A DNA stretch of 11,557 nucleotides from Pseudomonadota bacterium. Its GTDB lineage: Bacteria; Pseudomonadota; Gammaproteobacteria; Competibacterales; Competibacteraceae. The notes under the pieces were generated by a model, which was given only the letters and a program-made list of their open reading frames with translations, searched no databases and was not told the origin of the DNA. Numbering within the stretch: the first letter of the stretch is position 1; each line of letters opens with the position of its first letter. A program made the translations under genes and the position numbers. The stretch is taken from the NCBI GenBank assembly GCA_018262135.1, contig JAGTSD010000045.1, positions 1-11,557 of the forward strand, given 5' to 3'. Shown here piece by piece: positions 1 to 7,783 of the stretch.

Positions 1-101
1 AATGGCGCTGGATTATGGCTTGTTCCCTCTGCCGCGTTGCTGGAAAATGGAACATCATTCCAAGACTGATGGCACGCTTATAACCAGTGAGGTAAATCAA
101 G

Positions 102-1016
102 GTGAAACGGCAAGTGCGCAAGGCAGTTTTCCCCGTGGCCGGGCTCGGAACACGGTTCCTTCCCGCGACCAAGGCCAGCCCCAAGGAAATGTTGCCGATC
201 GTGGACAAGCCCCTGATCCAGTACGGTGTCGAGGAGGCGGTAGCGGCGGGCGTGGATACCCTGGTGTTCATCATCGGGCGCACCAAGAACGCCATCGCCG
301 ATCACTTCGACAAAGCCTACGAGCTGGAAGTGGAGTTGGAAACGCGCGGCAAAAGCGATCTGCTCCAAATCGTGCGCAACATCGTGCCGCCCCGGGTGGA
401 CTGTGTCTACGTCCGCCAGGCCGAGGCGCTGGGGCTGGGCCATGCGGTGCTGTGCGCCCGGCCAGTGGTGGGCAATGAACCGTTCGCCGTGATCCTGGCA
501 GACGACCTGATCGAGGAGGATGCCCAGGAAGGCGGAGCGCTGAGCCAAATGGCCCGGCAATTCAACAAATACCAGTGCTCCATCCTGGGCGTGGAGCGGG
601 TTCCCAAGTCGGAAACCAACAAATACGGCATCGTCCATCCGCTGCCGTTCGCCAACCGGCTCAGCAACGTGGATGGCATCGTCGAGAAACCCAAGCCGGA
701 GAACGCGCCGTCCAATCTGGCGGTGGTGGGCCGCTACATCCTGACCTCGCGGATCTTCGACCTGCTGGAGAATACCCCGCGCGGGGCCGGTAACGAAATC
801 CAGCTTACCGACGGCATTGCCGCACTGTTGCACGACGAACAGGTGCTGGCCTATGAATTCGCCGGCCGGCGCCACGACTGTGGCAGCAAGCTCGGTTATC
901 TGGTGGCGACTGTCGAGTACGGCCTGCGTCATCCGGAACTGGGTGACCGGTTCCGTGATTACCTGCGGGAACTGAGCGGGCAGTTCAGTACCACTGGCTC
1001 ATCCGTGGACGCTTGA
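102..1016 (+). CDS. galU: UTP--glucose-1-phosphate uridylyltransferase (UDP-glucose pyrophosphorylase)
   Basis: GalU is a cytoplasmic enzyme that makes UDP-glucose and pyrophosphate from UTP and glucose 1-phosphate, supplying precursors for glucans, trehalose, LPS and capsule. The 304-residue product has the usual bacterial GalU length and motifs in order: nucleotide-binding loop [11 protein letters not shown] (residues 14-24), PKEMLPI (27-33), [12 protein letters not shown] (105-116), metal/nucleotide-binding LADD (132-135), KYGIV (174-178), VEKP (194-197), NEIQLTD (231-237) and DCGSKLGY (259-266). The start is GTG at 102, preceded by a GAGG ribosome-binding site at 89-92; this start gives the typical [19 protein letters not shown]-terminus. 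It lies 83 bp upstream of ackA on the same strand and could share a transcript with it. The family assignment is secure. The link to the glucan enzymes downstream is inferred from position. Confidence 0.97.
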   Translation: MKRQVRKAVFPVAGLGTRFLPATKASPKEMLPIVDKPLIQYGVEEAVAAGVDTLVFIIGRTKNAIADHFDKAYELEVELETRGKSDLLQIVRNIVPPRVDCVYVRQAEALGLGHAVLCARPVVGNEPFAVILADDLIEEDAQEGGALSQMARQFNKYQCSILGVERVPKSETNKYGIVHPLPFANRLSNVDGIVEKPKPENAPSNLAVVGRYILTSRIFDLLENTPRGAGNEIQLTDGIAALLHDEQVLAYEFAGRRHDCGSKLGYLVATVEYGLRHPELGDRFRDYLRELSGQFSTTGSSVDA

Positions 1017-1099
1017 ACGTAACATCTACCCAACCAAAGATCATGGATCGTCCGCGACCGCATTAACCATTGCATCTCATTCTTAAAGAGGAAACCGAG

Positions 1100-2377
1100 A
1101 TGTCCCAGGGTATTCTGGTTTTGAACGCCGGCTCGTCCAGCATCAAGTTTTCGATGTTCGCACTACCGGAAGATGGCGGCGAAATGACGCTGGGTTGCCG
1201 GGGTTTGCAGGAAAACATCGGCGAGGACGATCCACATTTCAAGGCGGTCGATCAGGCCGGCAAGGTGTTGATTGATATCCAACCGAAACCGCCTCAAGGC
1301 CACTATGGCAAACGGAAGCCTGAAATGCGCCGCCGGGCGTCCGATGCGCCCGCGCCCCCTTCCGAGCCAGGCCCCACGGTGGTTTACAATCATCAGGCGG
1401 CGCTGCGCGATCTGCTGAACTGGTTGCGGGAGACGCCCGGTTTGCCAAAGGTGATCGCGGTCGGTCACCGGGTGGTCCATGGCGCCGACGATTACAGCGA
1501 TCCGCAACTGCTGACGCCGGAAATCCTGGAACACCTGGAGGAGTTCGTTCCGCTGGCCCCGCTGCACCAGCCGCACAACCTGGCCGGCATCCAAGCCCTG
1601 CTCAAGGTGCGACCCGATTTGCCGCAGGTGGCCTGCTTCGACACCGCGTTCCACCATGGCCAGCCGGAACTGGCGAAAATATATGCCCTGCCCAAGGTTT
1701 ACCGCGATGAGGGCGTGCAACGCTACGGGTTCCACGGCCTGTCCTATGAATACATCGCCGGGGCGCTGGCTGAGGCGATGGGCACGCCGGCCACCGGTCG
1801 AGTGGTGGTGGCGCATTTGGGCAACGGTGCCAGCATGTGCGCGATGCACGATGGCCGGAGCGTGGCCAGCACCATGGGCTTCACCGCCGTGGAAGGTCTG
1901 CCGATGGGGACCCGCACGGGTTCGCTCGATCCCGGCGTTTTGCTCTATCTGATCGAACGGCACGGGTTGGGCATACGGTCGCTCACCAACCTGCTGTACA
2001 AGCAATCCGGCCTGCTGGCCCTGTCGGGATTTAGCAACGACATGCGCGATCTGCTGGACAGCGCCGATCCCAACGCCAAGCTGGCGGTGGACTATTTCTG
2101 CTACCGCATCGCCCGCGAACTGGGCTCGCTGGCGGCGGCGCTGGGCGGGCTGGACGCGCTGGTGTTCACCGGCGGCATCGGCGAGCACGCGGCGCCGGTG
2201 CGCGAACAGGTCTGCGCCCGCTCGGCCTGGCTGGGGATTGAGATTGATCCGGCGGCCAACGCCAGCGATAGCCGACGGCTCGACCGTCCGGGCAGCCGGA
2301 CGGCGGTGTGGGTGTTGCCGACCAACGAGGAGTTGATCATCGCCCGGCATACCCGGCGGTTGGTGCTGCCAGGCTGA
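1100..2377 (+). CDS. ackA: acetate kinase
   Basis: Acetate kinase (ASKHA fold, cytoplasm) interconverts acetyl phosphate plus ADP with acetate plus ATP. I chose ATG 1100 because it follows an AGAGGA ribosome-binding site at 1087-1092; the frame also opens upstream at a TTG (1070), which would add ten unconserved residues. The 425-residue product carries the family signatures: LNAGSSSIKF (8-17), HRVVHG (123-128), FDTAFH (180-185), RYGFHGLSYEYIA (208-220), AHLGNGAS (238-245), GLPMGTRTGSLDPG (266-279), FTGGIGEHA (356-364) and TNEEL (408-412). Candidate catalytic Asp181, His212, Arg272 and Glu410 are all present. It is somewhat longer than the common ~400 residues because of a basic, Pro-rich insert at about 62-92. 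No pta or phosphoketolase gene is visible in this window, so the source of acetyl phosphate is unknown. Confidence 0.97.
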   Translation: MSQGILVLNAGSSSIKFSMFALPEDGGEMTLGCRGLQENIGEDDPHFKAVDQAGKVLIDIQPKPPQGHYGKRKPEMRRRASDAPAPPSEPGPTVVYNHQAALRDLLNWLRETPGLPKVIAVGHRVVHGADDYSDPQLLTPEILEHLEEFVPLAPLHQPHNLAGIQALLKVRPDLPQVACFDTAFHHGQPELAKIYALPKVYRDEGVQRYGFHGLSYEYIAGALAEAMGTPATGRVVVAHLGNGASMCAMHDGRSVASTMGFTAVEGLPMGTRTGSLDPGVLLYLIERHGLGIRSLTNLLYKQSGLLALSGFSNDMRDLLDSADPNAKLAVDYFCYRIARELGSLAAALGGLDALVFTGGIGEHAAPVREQVCARSAWLGIEIDPAANASDSRRLDRPGSRTAVWVLPTNEELIIARHTRRLVLPG

Positions 2378-2423
2378 GAACTGTATTAAAAAACTACTCT
2401 GGCAAAATCAAAGCCTTGTTGAG

Positions 2424-2479
2424 GTAGGAGCCTGCTTGCGGGCGATGTGGCCGATGATCGCCGACAAGCCGGCTCCTGC
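2424..2479. repeat. REP-type inverted doublet (REPIN-like) between ackA and the glycosidase gene
   Basis: Two 23-bp arms (2424-2446 and 2457-2479) face each other across a 10-bp centre and agree at 19 of 23 positions when one is reverse-complemented. Each arm reads roughly G-T/C-AGGAGCC-GCTTG-GGCGAT, which resembles the Pseudomonas-type REP core (GTAGGAGC…GCTTGC…GCGAT). Each arm also contains its own small stem: GCCTGC/GCGGGC around TT in the left arm and GCCG/CGGC in the right. Such doublets are normally extragenic and mobilised in trans by RAYT transposases; none is in the window. The repeat covers the GTG at 2447 that would otherwise extend the next reading frame, which argues against that upstream start. 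Confidence 0.8.
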
Positions 2480-2554
2480 GATCTGATAGGTTGGTTTTTG
2501 TACGGGCTCTCAAGCGCGATGATATTCAGCCCCGGCAATTGGCAAGGAAGACAG

Positions 2555-5500
2555 TTGCTTGGTGGCCTTTGCCAACACGCGGGGTGGCCGCGCATCCTGT
2601 TCGTCCTGCTCCTCACGGTGTTTTCGCTCATGTCATCGCTTCCGACCATCGCCGCCGCGCGCGAATCGCCCGCCGCTACTGTCCCTACCGTCCGCAAGAG
2701 CATCCTGCTCGACGACTTCGAAAATATCGGCGGCTGGAGCGCTCTGGCCTCGCCCACCGCCCGCCTGGAAATCGCCCAGGATGCCGGTCGCACCGGGCGG
2801 GCGCTGCGGCTGGATTTCGAGTTTCAGGACGGGACCGGCTGGGTCATCGCCCGCAAGGCGTTTCCCATGCGCCTGCCCGACAATTTCGCCTTCCACTTTT
2901 TTTTGCGCGGTGATTCTTCGTCCGGCGATGCCGAATTCAAGCTGGCGGATTCGCGCGAGAACGTCTGGTGGTTCAAGAAGCGCGAATACGCGATTCCCCC
3001 GGAATGGCAGCCGATCACGGTCAAGCGGCGGCAGATCAGTCTGGCCTGGGGACCCGGCGGCCCATTGGACGAGGTGGCAGTGGTCGAATTCGCCTTCGCT
3101 CTGGGCAAACCGGGGAAGGGTTCGGTATGGATTGACGATCTGAGCTTCGAGCAGCGCGAGCCGGCCCACGCCTATACCCTGAACCCGACCATTCGCGCCT
3201 CCACCGCCGTTGAGGGCCAGCCGCCGGACGCCGTGCTCGACCCCGATCCCGCCACGCGCTGGCATAGCGGCGCATTGGCCGAGGAGCAATGGTTGCTGCT
3301 GGATTTTCTCACCCAGCGCGAGTATGGCGGCCTGGTAGTTGACTGGGACCCAGATGATTACGCAACGGATTACGAGGTCCAGATCTCCGATGACGGTGAA
3401 ACCTGGCAGACCGTCTACCGGGTACGCGACGGTGACGGCCGGCGCGATTACCTTTACCTGGTGGACGCCGAATCCCGCTACCTGCGGTTGAACCTGCAAC
3501 GCAGCAGCCGGGGTCGCGGCTACGGCATCGGCCGCATTCTGGTCCAGTCCTACGAATTTTCCAGCTCGCCCAACCAGTTTTTCCAGGCCATCGCCGGCGA
3601 TGCGCCACGCGGCTTTTATCCCCACTACTTTCAGGGCGAGCAGTGCTATTGGACCGTGGTGGGGGTCCCTGGCGACAGCAAGGAAGGGTTGCTGAATGAT
3701 GATGGCGCGCTGGAAGTGGACAAGGGCGGGTTCATCATCGAGCCGTTCCTGTTCGCCGATGGCCGGCTGATCACCTGGGCCGACGTGGATACCCGCCAGG
3801 ACCTGGCCCAGGGTTATCTGCCGATTCCGACCGTGCGCTGGGAGCACGAATCCTACTGGCTGTCGGTCACCGCTTTCGCCGCTGGCCCGCCGGGCGCGTC
3901 GGCGCTGTACGCCCGCTATCGGGTAGAGAATCTGAGCCCCGATCCGCGCCACGTCACCCTGTATCTGGCGCTGCGGCCATTCCAGGCCGTTCCTCCCTGG
4001 CAGTCGGTGAATATGACGGGCGGCGTTACCCCGATCCGCGAGCTGGACTACGCCGACCGGACGATTCGGGTGAACCAGGGCGCCAAGACGATCGCGGTGC
4101 TGACTGCGCCTGACCGGTTTCGCGCCGCTACCTTCGACCAGGGAGCGCTCACCGATTATCTGGCGGCGGGCAAGCTGCCCGAACGCAGCCAGGTCAACGA
4201 CGATTTCGGTTATGCCTCGGGCGCGCTGGAGTACGGCTGGGATCTGAAGCCCGGCGAAAAGCGCGAAGTGGTGTTGCGCATCCCGTTTTACGCTGCCGAT
4301 CCACTCCCCTCGCCCGCAAGCGGGAGAGGGGTCGGGGGTGCGGGCGCTCCCCCCGCCGCCGAGACCTCCGCTGAGGTGGATCGCCTCCTGGAACAGACCA
4401 CCCGCGACTGGGCGGCGCGGCTGGACCGGGTGGGTTTGGAACTGCCCCCCGTCGCGCAACGGCTGGCCTGGAGCATCAAGAGCAATCTGGCCTACATCCT
4501 GATCAATCGCGACGGCCCCGCCATTCAGCCCGGTTCGCGCAACTACGCCCGCTCCTGGATTCGCGACGGCGCGTTGACTTCCGCCGCTCTGCTGGGTATG
4601 GGCTACACCGAGGAGGTACGGGAGTTTCTGCGATGGTATGCCGGCTATCAGACGGCGGACGGCGCGATTCCCTGCTGCGTGGATGGGCGCGGAGCCGATC
4701 CCGTGCCCGAACACGACAGCCACGGCGAATTCATCTACGCGGTGATGGAGTACTACCGCTATACCCGCGACGTCGGTTTCCTGCGGCAAATGTGGCCCGC
4801 GGTGGTCCGGGCGGTCGGCTACATGGATTCGCTGCGCCAGCAGCGGCTGACCGATAAGTATCGAAACCATCACGATTGGGTGGCCTATGGCGGGCTGGTG
4901 CCGGAGTCCATCAGTCACGAGGGCTATGCCAGCAACCCGAGCCATTCCTACTGGGACAATTTCTTCATCCTGCGCGGGTTCAAGGACGCGGCGGCCATGG
5001 CGGCGATTCTGGATGAGGACGCCGATGCGGTGCGGTTCGCGGCGCTGCGCGACGCCTTCAGCAAGGATTTGTACGCTTCGATCCAGGAAACCCTCAAGCT
5101 GCACAGGATTGACTACATTCCCGGTGCGGTCGAACTGGGTGATTTCGACCCGACCTCGACCACCATCGCCGTGGACCCGGGCGGCGAACTGGGGCGCTTG
5201 CCACAACCGGCGCTGGATCGCACCTTCGAGCGCTACGACGACTTTTTCCGCCAGCGCCGCGCCGAAGCGACGTGGAGCAACTATACCCCGTATGAATGGC
5301 GGGTAGTGGGCACGATGGTCCGGCTGGGCTGGCGCGACCGGGCGCTGGAACTGATGGCGTTTCTGATGGAAGGCCAACGGCCGGCGGACTGGAACCACTG
5401 GGCGGAGGTGGTCTGGCGCGATCCCAAGACGCCGCGCTTCATCGGCGACATGCCGCATACCTGGGTCGGTTCCGATTTTATCCGGGCCGCGCGGAGCCTG

Positions 5501-5836
5501 TTTGTGTACGAGCGCGAGGCCGATCAGGCGCTGGTGATCGGGGCCGGCATTCCCGCGGCATGGATGGAAAGCCCGGAGGGGGTGACGGTGCGGCGGATGC
5601 CAACCTGGCACGGCACCCTGAACTACCGGATGGCGATGGCTGGCCCGGATGCGCTGCGGGTACGGTTGACTGGCGACGTGACCGTACCGCCGGGGCGGAT
5701 CATCCTGCATTCGCCGCTGGACCGGCCGGTGCGCACCGCCACGGTCAACGGCCGGGCAGCGACGTTCACCGCCAACACCGTCACGGTGGATCAATTCCCG
5801 GCCGAGGTGGAATTTCAGTATGCCGCCGCGCCGTAA
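2555..5836 (+). CDS. exported six-hairpin glycosidase-like protein with CBM11-like and F5/8 type C (discoidin) domains
   Basis: This is a large secreted or periplasmic protein, probably acting on glucans; the exact substrate is unknown. The best start is TTG 2555: it has an AAGGAAG ribosome-binding site at 2544-2550 and gives a normal signal peptide with hydrophobic core ILFVLLLTVFSLMSSL and a likely cut after TIAAA. ATG 2519 (no clear ribosome-binding site) and GTG 2447 (inside a REP doublet) are alternatives. From the TTG, residues about 49-195 resemble a CBM11-like jelly roll (LLDDFENIGGW… VWIDDLSFE). Residues about 205-335 are discoidin-like (AVLDPDPATRWHSG…YLRLNLQRSSRGRGYGIGRI), followed by a beta domain to about 580. 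Residues about 605-1015 form an (alpha/alpha)6 domain with RSWIRDGALTSAALLGMG (from 666), PEHDSHGEFIYAVMEYY and GDMPHTWVGSDFIRAARSL. A C-terminal beta domain follows. A palindromic repeat is translated in frame at about 583-597. It lies 35 bp upstream of the GH94 gene, probably in one operon. Confidence 0.85.
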   Translation: MLGGLCQHAGWPRILFVLLLTVFSLMSSLPTIAAARESPAATVPTVRKSILLDDFENIGGWSALASPTARLEIAQDAGRTGRALRLDFEFQDGTGWVIARKAFPMRLPDNFAFHFFLRGDSSSGDAEFKLADSRENVWWFKKREYAIPPEWQPITVKRRQISLAWGPGGPLDEVAVVEFAFALGKPGKGSVWIDDLSFEQREPAHAYTLNPTIRASTAVEGQPPDAVLDPDPATRWHSGALAEEQWLLLDFLTQREYGGLVVDWDPDDYATDYEVQISDDGETWQTVYRVRDGDGRRDYLYLVDAESRYLRLNLQRSSRGRGYGIGRILVQSYEFSSSPNQFFQAIAGDAPRGFYPHYFQGEQCYWTVVGVPGDSKEGLLNDDGALEVDKGGFIIEPFLFADGRLITWADVDTRQDLAQGYLPIPTVRWEHESYWLSVTAFAAGPPGASALYARYRVENLSPDPRHVTLYLALRPFQAVPPWQSVNMTGGVTPIRELDYADRTIRVNQGAKTIAVLTAPDRFRAATFDQGALTDYLAAGKLPERSQVNDDFGYASGALEYGWDLKPGEKREVVLRIPFYAADPLPSPASGRGVGGAGAPPAAETSAEVDRLLEQTTRDWAARLDRVGLELPPVAQRLAWSIKSNLAYILINRDGPAIQPGSRNYARSWIRDGALTSAALLGMGYTEEVREFLRWYAGYQTADGAIPCCVDGRGADPVPEHDSHGEFIYAVMEYYRYTRDVGFLRQMWPAVVRAVGYMDSLRQQRLTDKYRNHHDWVAYGGLVPESISHEGYASNPSHSYWDNFFILRGFKDAAAMAAILDEDADAVRFAALRDAFSKDLYASIQETLKLHRIDYIPGAVELGDFDPTSTTIAVDPGGELGRLPQPALDRTFERYDDFFRQRRAEATWSNYTPYEWRVVGTMVRLGWRDRALELMAFLMEGQRPADWNHWAEVVWRDPKTPRFIGDMPHTWVGSDFIRAARSLFVYEREADQALVIGAGIPAAWMESPEGVTVRRMPTWHGTLNYRMAMAGPDALRVRLTGDVTVPPGRIILHSPLDRPVRTATVNGRAATFTANTVTVDQFPAEVEFQYAAAP
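4304..4340. repeat. palindromic repeat element translated in frame within the glycosidase gene
   Basis: CCCCTCGCCCGC (4306-4317) and GCGGGAGAGGGG (4320-4331) form a 12-bp stem with one mismatch around an AA loop, followed by TCGGGGGTG. This matches the general form of a dispersed proteobacterial palindrome (CCCTCTCCCGC..GCGGGAGAGGG…GGGGTG), which I know from memory only. It is read without breaking the frame as PLPSPASGRGVGGAGAPP, a low-complexity Pro/Gly/Ala linker between the beta domain ending IPFYAAD and the helical catalytic domain. The surrounding sequence is ordinary folded protein, so this looks like an insertion tolerated at a hinge. Confidence 0.7.
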
Positions 5837-5871
5837 GCGGGTGTGACTGCCACTGACGGGGAGAATTCGCT

Positions 5872-6735
5872 GTGTCCACCGACTTCCACACGCTGAGCAA
5901 TGGCCGTTACGTCACCTTCCTGAGCGCCGCCGGGACGGGCTATTCGACCTGGAACGGGTTGGCGCTGACCCGCTGGAACGCCGATCCGGTCGAGGACAAC
6001 GACGGATTTTTTCTGTATCTGCGCGACTCGGATAGCGGTGAGTTCTGGTCGCTCGGCCAGCAGCCGGTGTTTATGCCCATGGCTCGGTATGCCTGCCGGT
6101 TCGGCCAAGGTATCGCCGAACTGCGCTGCGAGTACGGGGGCGTCGAAGCCGAAATGACGGTCATCGTTCCCGACGATGCCGATGTGGAATGGCGGCGGGT
6201 GATTTTGCGCAATGCCAGCGACCGTCCCCGGCGAATCGAACTGACCAGCTACGCCGAGGTGGTGTTGAACGTGCGGGCCGCCGACGCTGCTCATCCGGCC
6301 TTTTCCAAGCTGTTCGTGCAAACCGAGTTTGATCCGGGGTCCGAGGTGCTGTTGGCCCGACGGCGACCGCGCGCTATGGGGGAGCCGGTCTGCTGGCTGG
6401 TTCATGCCCTGAGCGGCGATGGAACCGGGCGGCTGGAGCATGAAACCGACCGTGTTCGGTTCATCGGTCGGGGTTATTCGCTGGCTGCGCCGAAGGTATT
6501 AGTGGAAACCGGGCCGCTGTCCGGCACGGTCGGCAATGTGCTGGACCCCATCGTCAGTTTACGGCGAACGGTGGAATTGTCAGCAGGCGGCTCGGTGCAA
6601 GTGACATTTCTGCTGGGTACGGCTCTGGAGCGGGAAGCAGCGCTGGCGCTGGCGACGGCTGTTCATCCAATCCACCCCTCCTTATCCAAGGAGGAGAACA
6701 GCGGGAAGAGCCGAGCAGTTGGTTTTCAACGATGA
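5872..6735 (+). CDS. GH94 fragment 1: N-terminal beta-sandwich (GT36-type) domain
   Basis: The start is GTG 5872 after a GGGGAG ribosome-binding site at about 5858-5863, 35 bp past the glycosidase stop, so translation of this piece looks normal. The 287-residue frame opens straight into the domain: LSNGRYVTFLSAAGTGYSTW, LALTRWNADPVEDNDGFF, YLRDSDSGEFWSLGQQP, then CRFGQGIAELRCEYGGVEAE and RVILRNASDRPRRIELTSYAE, which are typical of the first GT36 domain of NdvB-like proteins. There is no signal peptide or membrane segment. It ends TFLLGTALEREAALALATA and then runs into an unconserved tail (HPIHPSLSKEENSGKSRAV) that overlaps the next fragment's frame, stopping at TGA 6733-6735. The tail is likely a frameshift product. 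By itself this piece lacks any catalytic domain. Confidence 0.75.
   Translation: MSTDFHTLSNGRYVTFLSAAGTGYSTWNGLALTRWNADPVEDNDGFFLYLRDSDSGEFWSLGQQPVFMPMARYACRFGQGIAELRCEYGGVEAEMTVIVPDDADVEWRRVILRNASDRPRRIELTSYAEVVLNVRAADAAHPAFSKLFVQTEFDPGSEVLLARRRPRAMGEPVCWLVHALSGDGTGRLEHETDRVRFIGRGYSLAAPKVLVETGPLSGTVGNVLDPIVSLRRTVELSAGGSVQVTFLLGTALEREAALALATAVHPIHPSLSKEENSGKSRAVGFQR
6677..6694. repeat. short palindrome at the GH94 frame break
   Basis: CCTCCTT (6677-6683) and AAGGAGG (6688-6694) form a perfect 7-bp stem around ATCC. It lies in the unconserved stretch between the two beta-sandwich domains, inside the interval where the reading frame must change. AAGGAGG also resembles a strong ribosome-binding site, but the nearest usable start in the next frame (TTG 6719) is 24 nt away, too far for normal initiation. 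Confidence 0.5.
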
Positions 6736-7783
6736 ACCGCTCCAATTCTGGAACGGCTACGGCGGGTTCAGCACCGATGGCACCGAGTATGTGATCCGGC
6801 TCCAACCCGACGCCTGCGGACGACTGAAACAGCCACCGCTGCCCTGGGTCAACGTCGTCGCCAATCTCCGGTTCGGCTTTCTGGCCAGCGAAACCGGCGC
6901 CGGCTACACCTGGAGCCGGAACAGCCGCGAGAACCGCCTGACTCCCTGGTACAACGATCCAGTGCTCGACCCGCACGGCGAGGCGCTATACCTGCGCGAC
7001 GAGGACGACGGCACGTTCTGGTCGCCGCTGCCGGGTCCGGTTCCGCAGCCGGCGCCCTACGAAGTCCGCCACGGGTTCGGCTACAGCCGCTACCGTCATC
7101 TCAGTTGGGGATTGGAACAGGAGGTCTGGCTATTCGCGCCACGCGAAGACCCGGTCAAGATCGCCCAAATCCAGTTGCGCAACGTCAGCGGCCAGCCGCG
7201 CCGGCTGTCGTTGTTCGGCTACGCCCGGCTGGTGTTGGGGGTGCTGCCGGAGGATCATGCGGCGGATTTGGTCATCGAGCAGGATACGGCGACTGGCGCG
7301 CTGCTGGCCGAGAACCACAACCGCGAATTCGCGGGCCATTTCGCTTTCGCCGCCATCGTCACGTCCGATCATGCGCCGGTTCACGTCAGCGGTGACCGAG
7401 CGCGCTTCATCGGTCATCACGGCAGTCCGGCTCGCCCGGCGGCGCTCGAACGGGACGAGGTTCTGAACGGGCCACTGGGCGCGGGGCTCGATCCTTGCTT
7501 CGCGTTGCAAGTCACGCTGACGCTGGAGCCAGGTGCGACAGTGGAATGCGCCGTCCTGCTGGGTGAAGGCGAAAATCGCGATGAGGTCCGCCGGCTGATC
7601 GGCCGCTACCGTCAGGAGGGTGCGATTGCGGCGGTACTGGCCGAGGTTCGGGAATTCTGGTGCGACCGGCTGTCCGCCGTACGCATTCAGACGCCCAGTC
7701 CGGCGCTCGACCTGATGGTCAACGGCTGGTTGGCCTATCAAACCCTGAGTTGCCGGCTGTGGGGTCGCTCGGCGTTCTACTAG
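6719..7783 (+). CDS. GH94 fragment 2: second GT36-type domain and start of catalytic domain, ends at amber TAG
   Basis: This frame is +1 relative to fragment 1 and overlaps it by 17 nt. The only early start is TTG 6719, with no well-spaced ribosome-binding site, so independent translation is doubtful. The sequence is strongly family-like from its first residues: LQFWNGYGGFSTDGTEYVIR, then WVNVVANLRFGFLASETGAG, TWSRNSRENRLTPWYNDPV, YLRDEDDGTFWSPLPGP, HGFGYSRY, QIQLRNVSGQPRRLSLFGYA and a C-terminal VNGWLAYQTLSCRLWGRSAFY. It stops at TAG 7781-7783, immediately before the conserved [17 protein letters not shown] to TAG change would explain this. The fragment has the carbohydrate-binding beta-sandwich but only the opening helix of the catalytic barrel. 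Confidence 0.75.
   Translation: MVFNDEPLQFWNGYGGFSTDGTEYVIRLQPDACGRLKQPPLPWVNVVANLRFGFLASETGAGYTWSRNSRENRLTPWYNDPVLDPHGEALYLRDEDDGTFWSPLPGPVPQPAPYEVRHGFGYSRYRHLSWGLEQEVWLFAPREDPVKIAQIQLRNVSGQPRRLSLFGYARLVLGVLPEDHAADLVIEQDTATGALLAENHNREFAGHFAFAAIVTSDHAPVHVSGDRARFIGHHGSPARPAALERDEVLNGPLGAGLDPCFALQVTLTLEPGATVECAVLLGEGENRDEVRRLIGRYRQEGAIAAVLAEVREFWCDRLSAVRIQTPSPALDLMVNGWLAYQTLSCRLWGRSAFY
7781..7783 (+). other. in-frame amber codon replacing a conserved Gln
   Basis: The reading is TTC TAC TAG TCG GGC GGG, giving FY-stop-SGG. In NdvB-type GH94 proteins the motif is approximately SAFYQ(A/S)SGA(Y/F)GFRDQLQD, so the stop is one transition from CAG (Gln). Family-like sequence continues without a gap on both sides. 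Confidence 0.85.

Noticed and set aside
70..84. Sigma-54 or sigma-70 promoter before galU (TGGCAC at 70-75; TATAAC at 79-84)
   Set aside because: The TGGCAC lacks the required GC element at correct spacing, and TATAAC has no reasonable -35 hexamer 16-18 bp upstream. Not strong enough to annotate.
1070..1099. TTG start for acetate kinase ten codons upstream of ATG 1100
   Set aside because: The extra residues include the ribosome-binding site of the ATG (AGAGGA) and are not part of the conserved AckA N-terminus.
2447..2518. N-terminal extension of the glycosidase from GTG 2447
   Set aside because: The codon lies in the centre of a REP-type doublet with no ribosome-binding site, and the extension would put about 35 extra residues in front of the signal peptide.
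2633..5794. A 1,053-codon open frame on the minus strand opposite the glycosidase gene
   Set aside because: Codon positions align with the sense gene in GC-rich DNA, which leaves the antisense frame open by bias. The translation has no recognisable domain and is rich in Arg/Gly/Pro/His, while the + strand encodes clear domains and a signal peptide. The same applies to the long minus-strand frames opposite galU, ackA and GH94.
6688..6735. Programmed +1 frameshift between GH94 fragments (AAGGAGG followed by a frame ending CGA TGA)
   Set aside because: The ribosome-binding-like AAGGAGG is about 36 nt from the stop, far from the ~3 nt spacing used in prfB, and no standard slippery codon is present. 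The linker is unconserved. A deletion, insertion or base error is simpler.
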